Source: AP-15 sp963747735 (GTDB lineage Bacteria > Pseudomonadota > Alphaproteobacteria > ATCC43930 > CGMCC-115725). From it: DNA of 64,000 nucleotides. Every line of letters begins with the position of its first letter. Position 1 is the stretch's first letter. Below the pieces are notes generated by a model. It was not told the DNA's origin, searched no databases, and saw only the letters and a program-made list of their open reading frames with translations. The stretch lies in contig CAVVGE010000019.1 of the NCBI GenBank assembly GCA_963747735.1, positions 434,001-498,000 on the forward strand, given 5' to 3'. A program made the translations under genes and the position numbers. Below, one piece after another: positions 1-8,168 of this stretch.

Positions 1-41
1 CGCCGAATAGCGCCGATCCGACCTTTTGGCGGTGTCGACGG

Positions 42-77
42 TTGGCCTGCGATATCGATAGCGATATGGTAGGCCAA
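42..77. promoter_or_regulatory. Nested palindrome at the start of the antitoxin-like ORF, candidate operator
   Basis: An outer inverted repeat (TTGGCCT at 42-48, AGGCCAA at 71-77) encloses an inner one (ATATCG at 52-57, CGATAT at 62-67). It abuts the ATG at 77. Ribbon-helix-helix antitoxins usually repress their own operons by binding such palindromes at the start codon, so this is a plausible autoregulatory operator. Binding is inferred from position and symmetry only. Confidence 0.45.
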
Positions 78-379
78 TGACCCAGCTGCTGTTGCATCTG
101 CCCGACGATCTCGTGCGCCGCTTCAAACGGGTGGTCGCTGCGCGCCAGCGGAGCATGTTTGTGCGACGGTTGCTCGAAGCGGCCTTGCCGCCGGACGCCG
201 GCGGCGACCACCCGGCCGACATCCAAGATCGCCATGGCGCCCCGCTGGTCCTGAGCAGCGCCCGATATCTCTACCCTTGGCTGCGTCATGTTTTTGCCGA
301 CGGCGCCTACAACGGGGCCGGGTTTGCCGCTGGGCTCGACAAAATCGGCCGATGGACTTGCGACCCTCTCCAGAGCTGA
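77..379 (+). pseudogene. Antitoxin-like N-terminus running into an IS5-type transposase fragment
   Basis: The 100-residue frame looks like a chimera. Residues 1-38 resemble a ribbon-helix-helix DNA-binding domain: a short beta strand (TQLLLHLPDDLVRRF) followed by basic and hydrophobic helices. From about residue 48 the sequence matches the DDE region of IS5-family transposases ('DIQDRHGAPLVL', 'YPWLRHVFADGAYNG', 'KIGRWT'). The IS5 part lacks both ends and cannot be active. No toxin partner follows. The likely history is an antitoxin gene hit by an IS5 copy that later eroded. Whether the fused protein is made is unknown. Confidence 0.5.
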
Positions 380-439
380 CACCTAGAGAGTACCATAAAC
401 GACTGAAATCACTCACCTCATTTTGGGTCAAACTCCTAG
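352..439 (+). pseudogene. 5' part of an unknown gene split by the IS701-like element
   Basis: From the ATG at 352 an open frame of 29 codons (starting MDLRPSPELTPREYHKRL) runs to the exact left edge of the insertion at 439. Deleting the IS and one target-site copy joins G439 to A2081, and the frame continues without a stop into the 2116-2571 reading frame, giving one protein of about 192 residues. The joined junction reads 'WVKLLDTLIERLKAAI', a smooth amphipathic helix. The ATG lies inside the end of the IS5 fragment, so the original start may have been elsewhere. Confidence 0.6.
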
Positions 440-960
440 TCTTACTGCGTCAGTAATCGGGAATTCTTGCCGTCTTGCGGATTGGCGTATTGCAACAGGG
501 ACATCTCGGGAGGGTCCTGGCGAGCGCGACAATGAGGCGTCGTCGCATGGTCGCGATCGAGTTTGGGATGTGGCGTTCGGGGCGGATCGGCGGCACCTCT
601 GGGTCGGTAACCGTCGGGAACGGCAGATCCCGAGAGCGGCGCGGCGAAACCTGGTCCTGAGGGGGGATGGGCGCCCCGTTCGGCGATCAAGAAGCCGTAA
701 GCGGCGATGCAGAGTGTGGCGTGATGGTGGAAGCCGCGCCACCCGCGCCCTTCATAATCACCAAGGCCGAGCTCCTGTTTGAGCTCTTGATAATCGCGCT
801 CGATCCGCCACCGCAATTTTGCCCGGTTGACCAGCCGATCAAAGGCGATATCCTCGGGCAAGCTGGCAAACCAATACTTGGTCGGCTCGGTTTCGTCCTC
901 CGGCCGCTCGATCAGCAGCCACTCTTCGGCGCGCGGTTCGGCCAGCAAGTTGTCGCGGTG

Positions 961-996
961 CCCCACGGGACAAGCCCGTGGGCTGAAGGCCCACGG
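961..996. repeat. Different palindromic mini-element with a perfect 8-bp stem
   Basis: CCCACGGG at 962-969 pairs with CCCGTGGG at 975-982 over a 5-base loop, followed by GGCCCACGG. In the transposase frame it adds extra residues ('WAFSPRACPV') between 'RLRP' and 'GHRDN', where the family is normally continuous. It is not the same family as the 27-bp units. Confidence 0.6.
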
Positions 997-1096
997 CCGC
1001 AGCCGCAGCCGTGCGAACCGTGCAGCGAGCCAGTCCGCGCTGCCTTCGCGCCACCTGACGGTTTGCCACCTCTCTTGCGGCAGGCTGAGAGCGAGC

Positions 1097-1123
1097 GCCC
1101 CCGGCCTTCGCCGGGGCAGGCTT
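1097..1123. repeat. 27-bp palindromic mini-element, diverged copy C
   Basis: Begins GCCCCCGGCCTTCGCCGGGG and has the same length and layout as copies A and B with a few changes. It lies in the linker downstream of 'PPKLLRRDDQHRPIAAK' of the transposase, and a reading-frame change occurs here. Confidence 0.6.
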
Positions 1124-1526
1124 GGCGGCGATCGGCCGGTGCTGGTCGTCGCGCCGCAGCAACTTGGGCGGTCGCCCGCTGCCCCGGCCACGCTGCGGTT
1201 GTAAAGGCTCCACGCCCGGTGGCCAGACCGAGGTGTTGGGGCCGATCCCAGCGACATAGCTCATGCCGCGGGCGGTGATCTCCGTTCGCAGCCTGGTATC
1301 GTTGCCGTAACCGGCATCCATCAGCACCACACCCTGAGGCAACCCGGCCGCTTGCGCCGCGTTGATCTGCTCAAGGGCGATCTCAGGCTTGGTTTGGAAA
1401 GCGATCGTCTCCGGTATCTTGGCCTTGTGCCGACGTGCCTGATCCTTGGCCCAATCCTCAGGGAGATAGAGCCGATAAGCGACGGGCAGGCTGGCATCAC
1501 GGTTGGCCAGCGACAGCGGCACCGCG

Positions 1527-1553
1527 ACCCCCGCCTTCGCGAGGGCAGGCTCT
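1527..1553. repeat. 27-bp palindromic mini-element, copy B
   Basis: Begins ACCCCCGCCTTCGCGAGGGC and is 26/27 identical to copy A in the same orientation. It sits after the codons for 'CGQLGKQD' of the transposase and adds residues reading 'EPALAKAG' in frame, at a place where relatives have only a few residues. Confidence 0.7.
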
Positions 1554-1697
1554 GACAAATCCTGCTTGCCGAGCTGGCCGCAATATTGCCGGGTCACCCC
1601 GACCGAGTGCCGCCCCTTCTTGGGAAAGCCTGTGTCGTCGATGATCCAGGCCTCGACCGGCCCGCTGCGCTCGATCGCCGGCAGCACCAGCTCTGTC

Positions 1698-1724
1698 ACC
1701 CCCGCTTTCGCGAGGGCAGGCTCT
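1698..1724. repeat. 27-bp palindromic mini-element, copy A
   Basis: A 27-base unit beginning ACCCCCGCTTTCGCGAGGGC lies between the codons for 'SDAAML' and 'LVLPAIERSGP' of the transposase and shifts its frame. It differs at one base from the unit at 1527-1553. The GC-rich arms (CCCCCGC / GCGAGGG) can pair. Units like this are common as dispersed palindromic elements in alphaproteobacterial genomes. Confidence 0.7.
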
Positions 1725-2115
1725 TGCCCAGCATCGCGGCGTCCGACCACGGCGCGTTGCCAACAAAATGAAGCAACGATTGATGCTTCGCGGCGACCCG
1801 GGCCGGCGCTGTCACGGCCGCCATCGGTTCGACGCTCTTGCGCTCAATCGGCAGCAACAGCCCCAGGCAGTAATCATGCATCGGCTGCTGTCGATCGGCA
1901 TGGCCCAACACCACACCGAGCGCCTCGACATAGCCCGCAAATCGCGCTTCACTCTCCGCACTCGATCCGCCGTCCATTCCGGTCCCCCGTCCGGGTCAAA
2001 AGATCGCCTCATATACCACATCTAGCAAATTCTACCCAGAGAAATACAGCATAGAAGATTTTGTGACTCAGTAAGATTAGATACGCTGATTGAACGGTTA
2101 AAGGCGGCCATTTCA

Positions 2116-2571
2116 ATGACGCCAGACGAGGAGGATCTCTTACCGTCCGAGATGGCGCAGGCGTTCGAGGCTTGGTTTTCGAGGCTAACGCCGGAAGCTG
2201 ACGACATGAGCGAATTACTGAAAACCACCGCATCGGGCGAAGGTCGCCCGGGCTGGTTGCAGGTCCATGCTCCTGGCAGCATCGTATGTCGCCGAGGCGT
2301 CCAGGGTTTATTGATCGATATCGAAATTGTCGGTCCAGAACTCGTCTCTTCTGATGATGGCACGCTCAAGCTGTTCTACCGATACAAATCGTCTGCTGGT
2401 ATCAGGGCAATGACGCCCGCCGATCACGTCGAGGCTACCGGAGACCAGTGGTCCTACACCTACTGGAATCCGGAAACGAACGAATATGCGGACGAATTAG
2501 ACGATCTCGTGCCGCGTAACGTCGATAGGCCGATCACTCTATCGGACTCGATCAGCGAGCCGGAGATCTGA
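2116..2571 (+). CDS. Hypothetical protein, 3' portion of the IS-interrupted gene
   Basis: A 151-residue acidic protein with no family I recognise. It has no signal peptide or membrane segment. The N-terminal part is helical ('MTPDEEDLLPSEMAQAFEAW'); later stretches ('GWLQVHAPGSIVCRRG', 'WSYTYWNPETNEY') look like beta strands. The frame is open upstream through the right IS end with no other ATG and rejoins the fragment at 352-439. ATG 2116 is therefore probably a secondary start, helped by AAAGG about 11 bases upstream. Base composition is lower in GC than the neighbours, which suggests acquired DNA. Confidence 0.55.
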   Translation: MTPDEEDLLPSEMAQAFEAWFSRLTPEADDMSELLKTTASGEGRPGWLQVHAPGSIVCRRGVQGLLIDIEIVGPELVSSDDGTLKLFYRYKSSAGIRAMTPADHVEATGDQWSYTYWNPETNEYADELDDLVPRNVDRPITLSDSISEPEI

Positions 2572-2649
2572 CAGGGGCGGGTTCATCACGCGCATCAGCC
2601 TGACGTTGTCGATCGCACCACAGTGGAAGGCGCACGAGAAAGGAGCCGG

Positions 2650-2718
2650 GTGATAATAAGAACTGACTATGAGCCCGAGGGCGATGCGATGTTCGTCTGG
2701 TTAAGCGCCGCCGCGCGA
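2650..2718 (+). pseudogene. Possible truncated DUF2283-like start
   Basis: A GTG at 2650 follows a good ribosome-binding site (AAAGGAG). The first residues, 'IIRTDYEPEGDAMFVWLS', resemble the opening of DUF2283 proteins, which typically read '(V)xYDPEADALYIRL'. After about 22 codons the frame becomes arginine- and cysteine-rich and no longer resembles the family, so only a stub remains, if the match is right. The rest of 2572-2849 shows nothing else I can support. Confidence 0.22.
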
Positions 2719-2849
2719 AAAACGCCGGTATTGCGCCCCGGCCGCTGTCAACGCCGGTGCGAAACGGGGTGCGCGCCATCGAAATTGCCCCAAGGCCGAC
2801 ATTCGCCGGCAGCGCGGCTGCCCGTCAAGGCATGCCGGCAAGGAGGTCG

Positions 2850-4019
2850 TCAGAGCCACATCAGGCTGTCGGGGTCGAGGCCCAAGAGGTATTGGCCGAC
2901 GGTCTCGAAATGCTCCTGCCGCCCCTGCAATTGCTGGCTGACGGTGTGGATGTCGCGCAGCCGGCGCTCGAACGGGTTGGCTTGGAAGATCGCGTCGGCG
3001 CCGGCGGCATGATAGGCGAGATCCACGACATCGCGCGCCTGGTGGATGGCGAAGGTCGCGGCGAGGCGGATCGTCATCCGCTCGTCGAGGGTGATATGGC
3101 CACGCGCGGCGACCGCCTCGCCGATCTCGCCGAGCGCCCCCATCAGGTGCGCACGCGCCGCGCGCAGCCGCGCTTCGGCTTCGGCCACCTGCGACTGGAC
3201 GACGTGGTTGTCGCGCAGGCTGCGCCGGGCGCCGCGCGGGATTTTGTCGCGGGCGAGTTCGACGAGGGCATCGAGCGCGCCGCGGGCAATCCCCATCGCC
3301 ACCCCGGCAAAACCCGAGCTGTAGAGCTGGAGGCTGCTGAAGCGGTAGAGGAGGCCCGGCTCGCGCGGCCGCGCCTCCTGGTCGCGGGCGAGGCAATGCC
3401 GTTCCGGCACAAACAGGTCGGCGACATGGAACTCGTCGCTGCCGGTGCCTTTGAGACCGACGACCCGCCAGATGTCGGTCATCTGCGCCCGCACCTTCGG
3501 GAAGAGGAGGGTGCGGATGACGGGAGCGCCGTCACGGCCGCGGCGCGGGGTCCCGTCGGGCTCGCACAGCGGCACATGGGCGCCGAGCCAGCTCGCATCA
3601 TGGCTGCCGCTGGCAAAGCGGAAGCTGGCGGTGAGGCGGTAGCCGCCGGGTGCCGCACGCGCTTCGCCCGGCCCCGGACCCCAGGCGAGGATGCCGTCGG
3701 GCGGGCCGAAGATTTCGCGCGCCACTTCGGCATCGAGCCAAGCGGCAGTCATCGAGCAGCCCGAGGCCTGGTTGAGGCACCAGGCGGTGCTGGCGTCGGC
3801 TTTGGCGATCTCCTCGATGACCGGAACAAATTCCGCCGGCAGCAGCTCGGCGCCGCCCAAGGAGCGCGGCAATAAGAGGCGATAGAACCCCTGCTCGATC
3901 AGGTTCTCGCGCAGCTGTTGCGGCAATTCGCGGCGGCGCTCGATCTCGCCCGCCCGAGCGGCAAGGAGCGGCGCCAGCGCGCGTGCCCGCCGCAACCATT
4001 CGGCCCCGATCTCGCTCAT
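2850..4019 (-). CDS. Acyl-CoA dehydrogenase-like flavoprotein, probable group D monooxygenase type
   Basis: This 389-residue protein has the acyl-CoA dehydrogenase fold throughout: an N-terminal helical domain to about residue 115, a middle beta domain ('RFASGSHDASWLGAHVP', 'WRVVGLKGTGSDEFHVADLFVP') and a C-terminal four-helix domain. The C-terminal motif 'RDIHTVSQQLQGRQEHF' is typical of the hydroxylase branch (HpaH, DszC, indole-acetate monooxygenase), which uses reduced flavin supplied by a partner reductase, rather than of true acyl-CoA dehydrogenases. No reductase gene lies nearby. The substrate cannot be told. Transcription diverges from the PAP2 gene. Confidence 0.75.
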   Translation of the reverse strand: MSEIGAEWLRRARALAPLLAARAGEIERRRELPQQLRENLIEQGFYRLLLPRSLGGAELLPAEFVPVIEEIAKADASTAWCLNQASGCSMTAAWLDAEVAREIFGPPDGILAWGPGPGEARAAPGGYRLTASFRFASGSHDASWLGAHVPLCEPDGTPRRGRDGAPVIRTLLFPKVRAQMTDIWRVVGLKGTGSDEFHVADLFVPERHCLARDQEARPREPGLLYRFSSLQLYSSGFAGVAMGIARGALDALVELARDKIPRGARRSLRDNHVVQSQVAEAEARLRAARAHLMGALGEIGEAVAARGHITLDERMTIRLAATFAIHQARDVVDLAYHAAGADAIFQANPFERRLRDIHTVSQQLQGRQEHFETVGQYLLGLDPDSLMWL

Positions 4020-4088
4020 CGCCCGACCCGCCGTTCAGCCTTTGTCAACGACCCCCGGCCCAAACTGCGACGTCGTCCGGAGGTGTGA

Positions 4089-4952
4089 ATGCGGCGCAGC
4101 ACCTTGCCGCTCTGGATTGCGGTCACTCTGATCGGCCTCGTCGATGCCTTCGTCTCGATGCGGCTGCGGCTCGTCTTTTTCGACTGGACCCGGCTCGTGC
4201 TGGCCGGCGCCGTGCTCGCCGCGGTCGCCCTATTCTATCAGCTTTCCGGACGCAGCACGCGGTTGGCGCAGGCGGCGCAATGGGCGCTTTTGTGGATCGT
4301 CTTTGCCAATGCCGGCGCGATCCTGACCTATATCGCCGGGGCTTGTGGCGGCGCCCCGCGCGATGCTGCCTTTGCCGCGCTCGACCGGGCGCTGGGGTTC
4401 GATTGGGCGTGCTGGCATCTCTACCTGCTCGACCACCGCGCGCTGCGCCTCATTTTGCAATTTTTCTACGCCAGCCTGCTCCTGCAGATCCTGGTCTCGA
4501 TCCTCTACTTCTCATTGCGCAGGCAGGATGACGCGAATTACGAGCTGCTGCTCAACGCCATTGTCGCGCTGCTGATCACCGCCGCGCTTGTTATAATGTT
4601 CCCGGCGCTCGGCCATGGCGCCATCGCGGGCGACCCCTATATCCGCGACCTGGAGGCGTTGCGCGGCGGCGGCAGATTGCGGTTCGACATGGCCCGCCTG
4701 CAAGGGCTCGTCTCGTTCCCGTCGTTTCACATGGTCCTGGCGATTCTATTGGTCTGGGCGCATCGCCGCTCGCCGCTTCTGGTCCCGTTTCTCGGCGTCA
4801 ACCTCGTCATGCTGGTGTCGATCACCGGCCCCGGCGAGCATTATCTGGCCGATATCCTGGGGGGTGCCGGGGTGGCCGGGCTCACGATCCTGGCGACGCG
4901 GGCGACGGCGCGCCGCCGGCGGCGGATTTTCGCGAGCACCTCTCCCCTCTGA
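4089..4952 (+). CDS. PAP2-superfamily membrane phosphatase or phosphotransferase
   Basis: A 287-residue integral membrane protein with about seven hydrophobic helices. The PAP2 signature residues are 'SFPSFHM' near residue 220 and 'GEHYLADILGG' near 250, giving the two conserved histidines. The arrangement resembles the PAP2_3 subgroup, related to inositolphosphotransferases, which acts on lipid-linked or phosphoinositol substrates at the outer membrane face. The specific substrate is unknown. It lies 25 bp upstream of mutL on the same strand and may be co-transcribed with it. Confidence 0.75.
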   Translation: MRRSTLPLWIAVTLIGLVDAFVSMRLRLVFFDWTRLVLAGAVLAAVALFYQLSGRSTRLAQAAQWALLWIVFANAGAILTYIAGACGGAPRDAAFAALDRALGFDWACWHLYLLDHRALRLILQFFYASLLLQILVSILYFSLRRQDDANYELLLNAIVALLITAALVIMFPALGHGAIAGDPYIRDLEALRGGGRLRFDMARLQGLVSFPSFHMVLAILLVWAHRRSPLLVPFLGVNLVMLVSITGPGEHYLADILGGAGVAGLTILATRATARRRRRIFASTSPL

Positions 4953-4977
4953 CGACCCTAGCCGGTAGACTGGCGCG

Positions 4978-6738
4978 ATGCCGATCCGCCATCTGCCGCC
5001 GGTCCTCATCAACCGCATCGCCGCGGGCGAGGTCGTCGAGCGCCCGGCGGCGGCGGTCAAGGAATTGGTCGAGAATGCGATCGACGCCGGCGCGAGACAC
5101 ATCGACATCGTCCTGCACGAGGGCGGGCAGACGCTGATCGCGGTCGCCGATGACGGCGCGGGCATGAGCGCCGGCGAGCTCGCGCTCGCGGTCGAGCGGC
5201 ATTGCACCTCGAAATTGCCGGACGACGATCTCTTGCATATTTCGGCGCTCGGGTTTCGCGGCGAGGCGCTGCCGTCGATCGGCGCGGTGAGCCGGCTGCG
5301 CATCGTCTCGCGGCCGGCCGAGGCCGACACCGCCTGGGAGATCCTGGTCGAGGGCGGCGCCAAATCGGCGCCGCAGCCGGCCGCCCACCCGCCCGGCACG
5401 CGGGTCGAGGTGCGCGAGCTGTTTTTTGCGACCCCGGCGCGGCTCAAATTTCTAAAGACGCCGCGCACCGAACGCGACCTGTCGCTCGATGCGGTGCGCC
5501 GCCTCGCGATGGCCTATCCGGCGATCGCCTTTGGCGTCAGCGCCGAGGATGGCAGACCCTTGCTGCGCCTGCCGCAAGCTGCCGACCGCCGCAGCCGGCT
5601 CGCCGCTCTTTTGGGCCGCGATTTTGCCGAGAACTCGGTGCCGATCATGGCCGAGCGCGGCGAGTTTCGGCTCTCCGGTCAAGCCGGTCTGCCGACGCTG
5701 AACCGGGCCTTGCCGCGCGACCAGTATCTCGTCGTCAATGGCCGCCCGGTGCGCGACAAGCTCCTCGTCGGCGCGGTGCGCGGCGCCTATCAGGATGTCT
5801 TGGCGCGCGACCGCCACCCGATCGTGGCGTTGTTTCTCGACGGGCCGGCCGACGCGATCGACGTCAATGTCCACCCGGCCAAGGCCGAGGTGCGGTTTCG
5901 CGACGCGGCCCTGGTGCGCGGGCTGATCGTCGGCGCGTTGCGCAACGCGTTGGCGGCGGCCGGCCACCGCGCCTCCTCGACCGTGGCCAATGCGGCGGTC
6001 GCCGCGTTTCGCCCGCTTGGGAGCTCGGCGGCGAGCCCGGCGCCGAATTTCCCGCGTTTCGCCTTTCCACCGGCGGCGACGGTCGCGCCCGTGCTCGCCG
6101 AAACCGCCGCCGCCTATCTGGCGCCGACATCGGCAGCATCACCGGAAGCAGCGGAGGAGGCGCCGCTCGGCGCGGCGCGGGCGCAATTACACGGCACCTA
6201 CATCCTCGCCGAGACCGCGACCGGGATCGTGCTGGTCGACCAGCACGCCGCCCACGAACGGCTCGTCCACGAGCGCTTGAAGCGGTCGCTCGCCGAGCAC
6301 GGCATCGCCCGCCAGAGCCTCTTGCTGCCGGAGGTCGTCGAGCTCGACGGGGCGGGTGCGGCCCGGCTCGCCGCTCGCGCCAAGGAGCTCGCCGAATTCG
6401 GCCTCGTCCTCGAGCAATTCGGGCCGGGGGCGGTCGTCGTGCGCGAGGTGCCGGCCCTCCTCCCCGACCTCGATGTTGCGGGTCTGGTGCGCGATCTCGC
6501 CGACGAGCTCGCCGAATGGGGTGACGCGTTGTCCCTGAAGGAGCGGGTCGAGACGCTATGCGGCACCTTGGCCTGCCACACCAGCGTGCGCGCCGGCCGC
6601 CGCCTCTCGCCCGCCGAAATGGACGCGCTGTTGCGCCAGATGGAGGCGACCCCCAACAGCGGCCAATGCAACCACGGCCGCCCGACCTACATCGCCCTCG
6701 CGCTGGCCGATCTCGAACGCCTGTTCGGCCGGAGATAA
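4978..6738 (+). CDS. mutL: DNA mismatch repair protein MutL
   Basis: MutL couples mismatch recognition by MutS to strand incision and excision. The 586 residues include the GHKL ATPase with the catalytic-Glu motif 'VKELVENAIDAGA' (27-39), 'DDGAGM' and 'GFRGEAL', a transducer domain, a variable proline/alanine linker (about 335-400) and a dimerisation domain. The C-terminal domain carries 'DQHAAHERLVHE', the metal-binding motif of MutL proteins with intrinsic endonuclease activity, plus 'CNHGRP'. This is expected in a bacterium that lacks Dam/MutH-directed repair. The ATG at 4978 fits the family N-terminus. Confidence 0.95.
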   Translation: MPIRHLPPVLINRIAAGEVVERPAAAVKELVENAIDAGARHIDIVLHEGGQTLIAVADDGAGMSAGELALAVERHCTSKLPDDDLLHISALGFRGEALPSIGAVSRLRIVSRPAEADTAWEILVEGGAKSAPQPAAHPPGTRVEVRELFFATPARLKFLKTPRTERDLSLDAVRRLAMAYPAIAFGVSAEDGRPLLRLPQAADRRSRLAALLGRDFAENSVPIMAERGEFRLSGQAGLPTLNRALPRDQYLVVNGRPVRDKLLVGAVRGAYQDVLARDRHPIVALFLDGPADAIDVNVHPAKAEVRFRDAALVRGLIVGALRNALAAAGHRASSTVANAAVAAFRPLGSSAASPAPNFPRFAFPPAATVAPVLAETAAAYLAPTSAASPEAAEEAPLGAARAQLHGTYILAETATGIVLVDQHAAHERLVHERLKRSLAEHGIARQSLLLPEVVELDGAGAARLAARAKELAEFGLVLEQFGPGAVVVREVPALLPDLDVAGLVRDLADELAEWGDALSLKERVETLCGTLACHTSVRAGRRLSPAEMDALLRQMEATPNSGQCNHGRPTYIALALADLERLFGRR

Positions 6739-6842
6739 CGCAAGCGCATAGCTTCCGATTTGGCTGGACAGCAGCCATTGGGATCGAGCCGCAGCCCCAC
6801 CTCTCGCGCCATGACGGACATTGGGGCGACTGTGGCGGTCAC

Positions 6843-7688
6843 TTATTCCGTTAGCGATCTGGGGCCGCTGACGAACGGGCTGTCGCGAAGGTAAAATCGC
6901 AGGAGGCGGTTCGCATCCCGCGAAATGCCGATCCTAATGCTCTGACCGATTTCGCCGGGGCCGATTTCGCCGGGGCCGATTTCGCCGGGGCCGATTTCGC
7001 CGGGGCCGATTTCGCCGGGGCCGATTTCGCCGGGGCCGATTTCGCCGGGGCCGATTTCGCCGGGGCCGATTTCGCCGGGGCCGATTTCGCCGGGGCCGAT
7101 TTCGCCGGGCCCGATTTCGCCGGGCCCGATTTCGCCGGGCCCGATTTCGCCGGGCCCGATTTCGCCGGCTTCGCGGTCACCGCGTCCGAGCCATAGAGGG
7201 CCTTCTCGGCAGAGATCGAGCCCATCGAGCCGACGATCGACCCGCAACGCCGCGGCGAGCCTTCCTGGTCCTCGCGCCAAGTCGCGCACGCGCTCGATGC
7301 CGCGATTTAGCCGCATGATCGGGATGCCTTCGAGCGGCTCGACCGCCCTGATCAGCACGCCGGCCCCAATCCCGGGCGTCTCGCTCGATACATTCAGCAT
7401 GTATGAGCGGCCGTAGGCGAGATAAACGTATGCGTGCCCATGCTCGAGAAACAGCGAACGATTACGCCCGGTCATCCCCCGATAGGCGTGCCCGGCGGCG
7501 TCGCCCACGACATACGCCTCGGTCTCGACAATACGGCCGCTGGCGACGCCTTCAGGCAGCTCCCGTACCAATACCTTGCCAATCAGATAGCGGGCGAGAG
7601 AGACCGTATCGATCGGCAGCTCCGAGCGAGCCAGCGGCAAATGGCTATCCTTAGGGCGGCCAGGTTTCAGGGCATCCGCTCGACCCAT
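6843..7688 (-). CDS. mpg: DNA-3-methyladenine glycosylase (Mpg/AAG type) with a GEIGP repeat insert
   Basis: The enzyme removes alkylated purines by cleaving the N-glycosidic bond, starting base excision repair. Family motifs are clear: 'GRIVETEAY' with the catalytic Glu, 'HAYRGMTGRNRSLF', 'HAYVYLAYG' and 'LNVSSE', then 'ARGPGRLAAAL' and, after the insert, 'RIGISRDANRLLRFYL'. Between the last two parts lies an insert made of 15 repeats of the pentapeptide GEIGP, absent from ordinary family members. The repeat is a multiple of three bases, so the frame survives. The N-terminus overlaps the upstream SnoaL-like gene by 22 bp. Confidence 0.88.
   Translation of the reverse strand: MGRADALKPGRPKDSHLPLARSELPIDTVSLARYLIGKVLVRELPEGVASGRIVETEAYVVGDAAGHAYRGMTGRNRSLFLEHGHAYVYLAYGRSYMLNVSSETPGIGAGVLIRAVEPLEGIPIMRLNRGIERVRDLARGPGRLAAALRVDRRLDGLDLCREGPLWLGRGDREAGEIGPGEIGPGEIGPGEIGPGEIGPGEIGPGEIGPGEIGPGEIGPGEIGPGEIGPGEIGPGEIGPGEIGPGEIGQSIRIGISRDANRLLRFYLRDSPFVSGPRSLTE
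6946..7170. repeat. 15-bp tandem repeat, 15 copies, inside mpg
   Basis: Fifteen head-to-tail copies of a 15-bp unit (plus-strand CCGATTTCGCCGGGG) span 225 bp without interruption. The first ten copies end in GGGG, the next four in GGGC, and the last in GGCT. On the coding minus strand the variants change only third-position bases, so the peptide stays GEIGP. Block structure by variant is what recent slippage or unequal exchange leaves behind. Confidence 0.97.
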
Positions 7689-8047
7689 TGCGCGCGCGAA
7701 GGCCCAGGCTCGAACGGATCGCCGAAATACTGGGTCTCGCGGGCCACCTTCCCATCGAGGAGCTCCATGATGCTCACGGTATAAGACGGCCGTCCGTCAT
7801 AGGTTAGGACATATTCAGTGACCCAGAGGTCGCCCGCGCCGATTATCCGTCGCACCGTGAAGCGTTTCCGGTTCGGCTGCGCGGCGCGAGACGCCTCGAT
7901 CGTTCGCCGCCCGCGGATGCGCTCGCCCGATTGCGGATATTCGAGCACCGCGTCCTCTCGGTAAATCCGGTGCTCCGCCTCAAAGTCGTTCGCATCGGAG
8001 GCGGCCCAGTGGCCGTCCAGAACCGCTCGAATCTCCCGATCTTCCAT
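7667..8047 (-). CDS. SnoaL-like / NTF2-fold small protein
   Basis: A 126-residue protein starting at the ATG with a good ribosome-binding site (AAGGAG). It has the pattern of SnoaL-like NTF2-fold proteins: an N-terminal helix ending near 'GHWAASDANDFEAEHRIY', 'DAVLEYPQSGERIRGRRTI' and several beta strands ending 'ARETQYFGDPF'. Such proteins are often small isomerases, hydrolases or ligand-binding proteins; no substrate is implied. It overlaps the start of mpg, so the two genes are probably translated from one mRNA. Confidence 0.65.
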   Translation of the reverse strand: MEDREIRAVLDGHWAASDANDFEAEHRIYREDAVLEYPQSGERIRGRRTIEASRAAQPNRKRFTVRRIIGAGDLWVTEYVLTYDGRPSYTVSIMELLDGKVARETQYFGDPFEPGPSRAQWVERMP

Positions 8048-8168
8048 ATCGCGTCTCCTTGAGGATCGCCGCAGCATGAGCCGGACGCCTCGCACCATCC
8101 GGCAGGATTGACAAATATCGGCATGGTCGCAACAACCGACCAGCTGGATCGGCAGGAGGGACGGGAAG

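Larger units (their letters stand above)
450..1977 (-). pseudogene. IS701-family transposase, multiply frameshifted
   Basis: Family landmarks appear in order across three reading frames: 'LLHFVGNAPWSDAAML' near 1740-1790, 'AWIIDDTGFPKKG' and 'VGVTRQYCGQLGKQD' near 1560-1660, 'VVLMDAGYGNDTRLRTE' near 1290-1350, 'KYWFASLPEDI' near 860, 'LRWRIERDYQELKQELGL' near 780 and 'RHIPNSIATMRRRL' near 540. Frames change near 1710, near 1100 and again near 600. Two of these changes coincide with inserted mini-palindromes. The catalytic region is mostly recognisable, but no single frame encodes it, so the gene is dead. Confidence 0.85.
440..2076. mobile_element. IS701-family-like insertion sequence, inactive
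   Basis: The element is about 1.64 kb. Its ends are imperfect inverted repeats: the left reads inward TCTTACTGCGTCA from 440 and the right, on the minus strand from 2076, TCTTACTGAGTCA. It is flanked by CTAG (436-439) and TTAG (2077-2080). Both fit the YTAR 4-bp target known for the IS701 family, with one base changed since insertion. The single transposase gene is broken by several frameshifts, and four short palindromic elements have landed inside it. It interrupts an unknown ORF. Confidence 0.75.

Noticed and set aside
6945..7170. Plus-strand frame reading ADFAG repeats, like a pentapeptide-repeat protein
   Set aside because: The pattern arises from the 15-bp repeat in any frame; no start codon is available, and the minus strand encodes mpg.
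6946..7170. CRISPR-like array
   Set aside because: Units are directly adjacent with no spacers and are only 15 bp.
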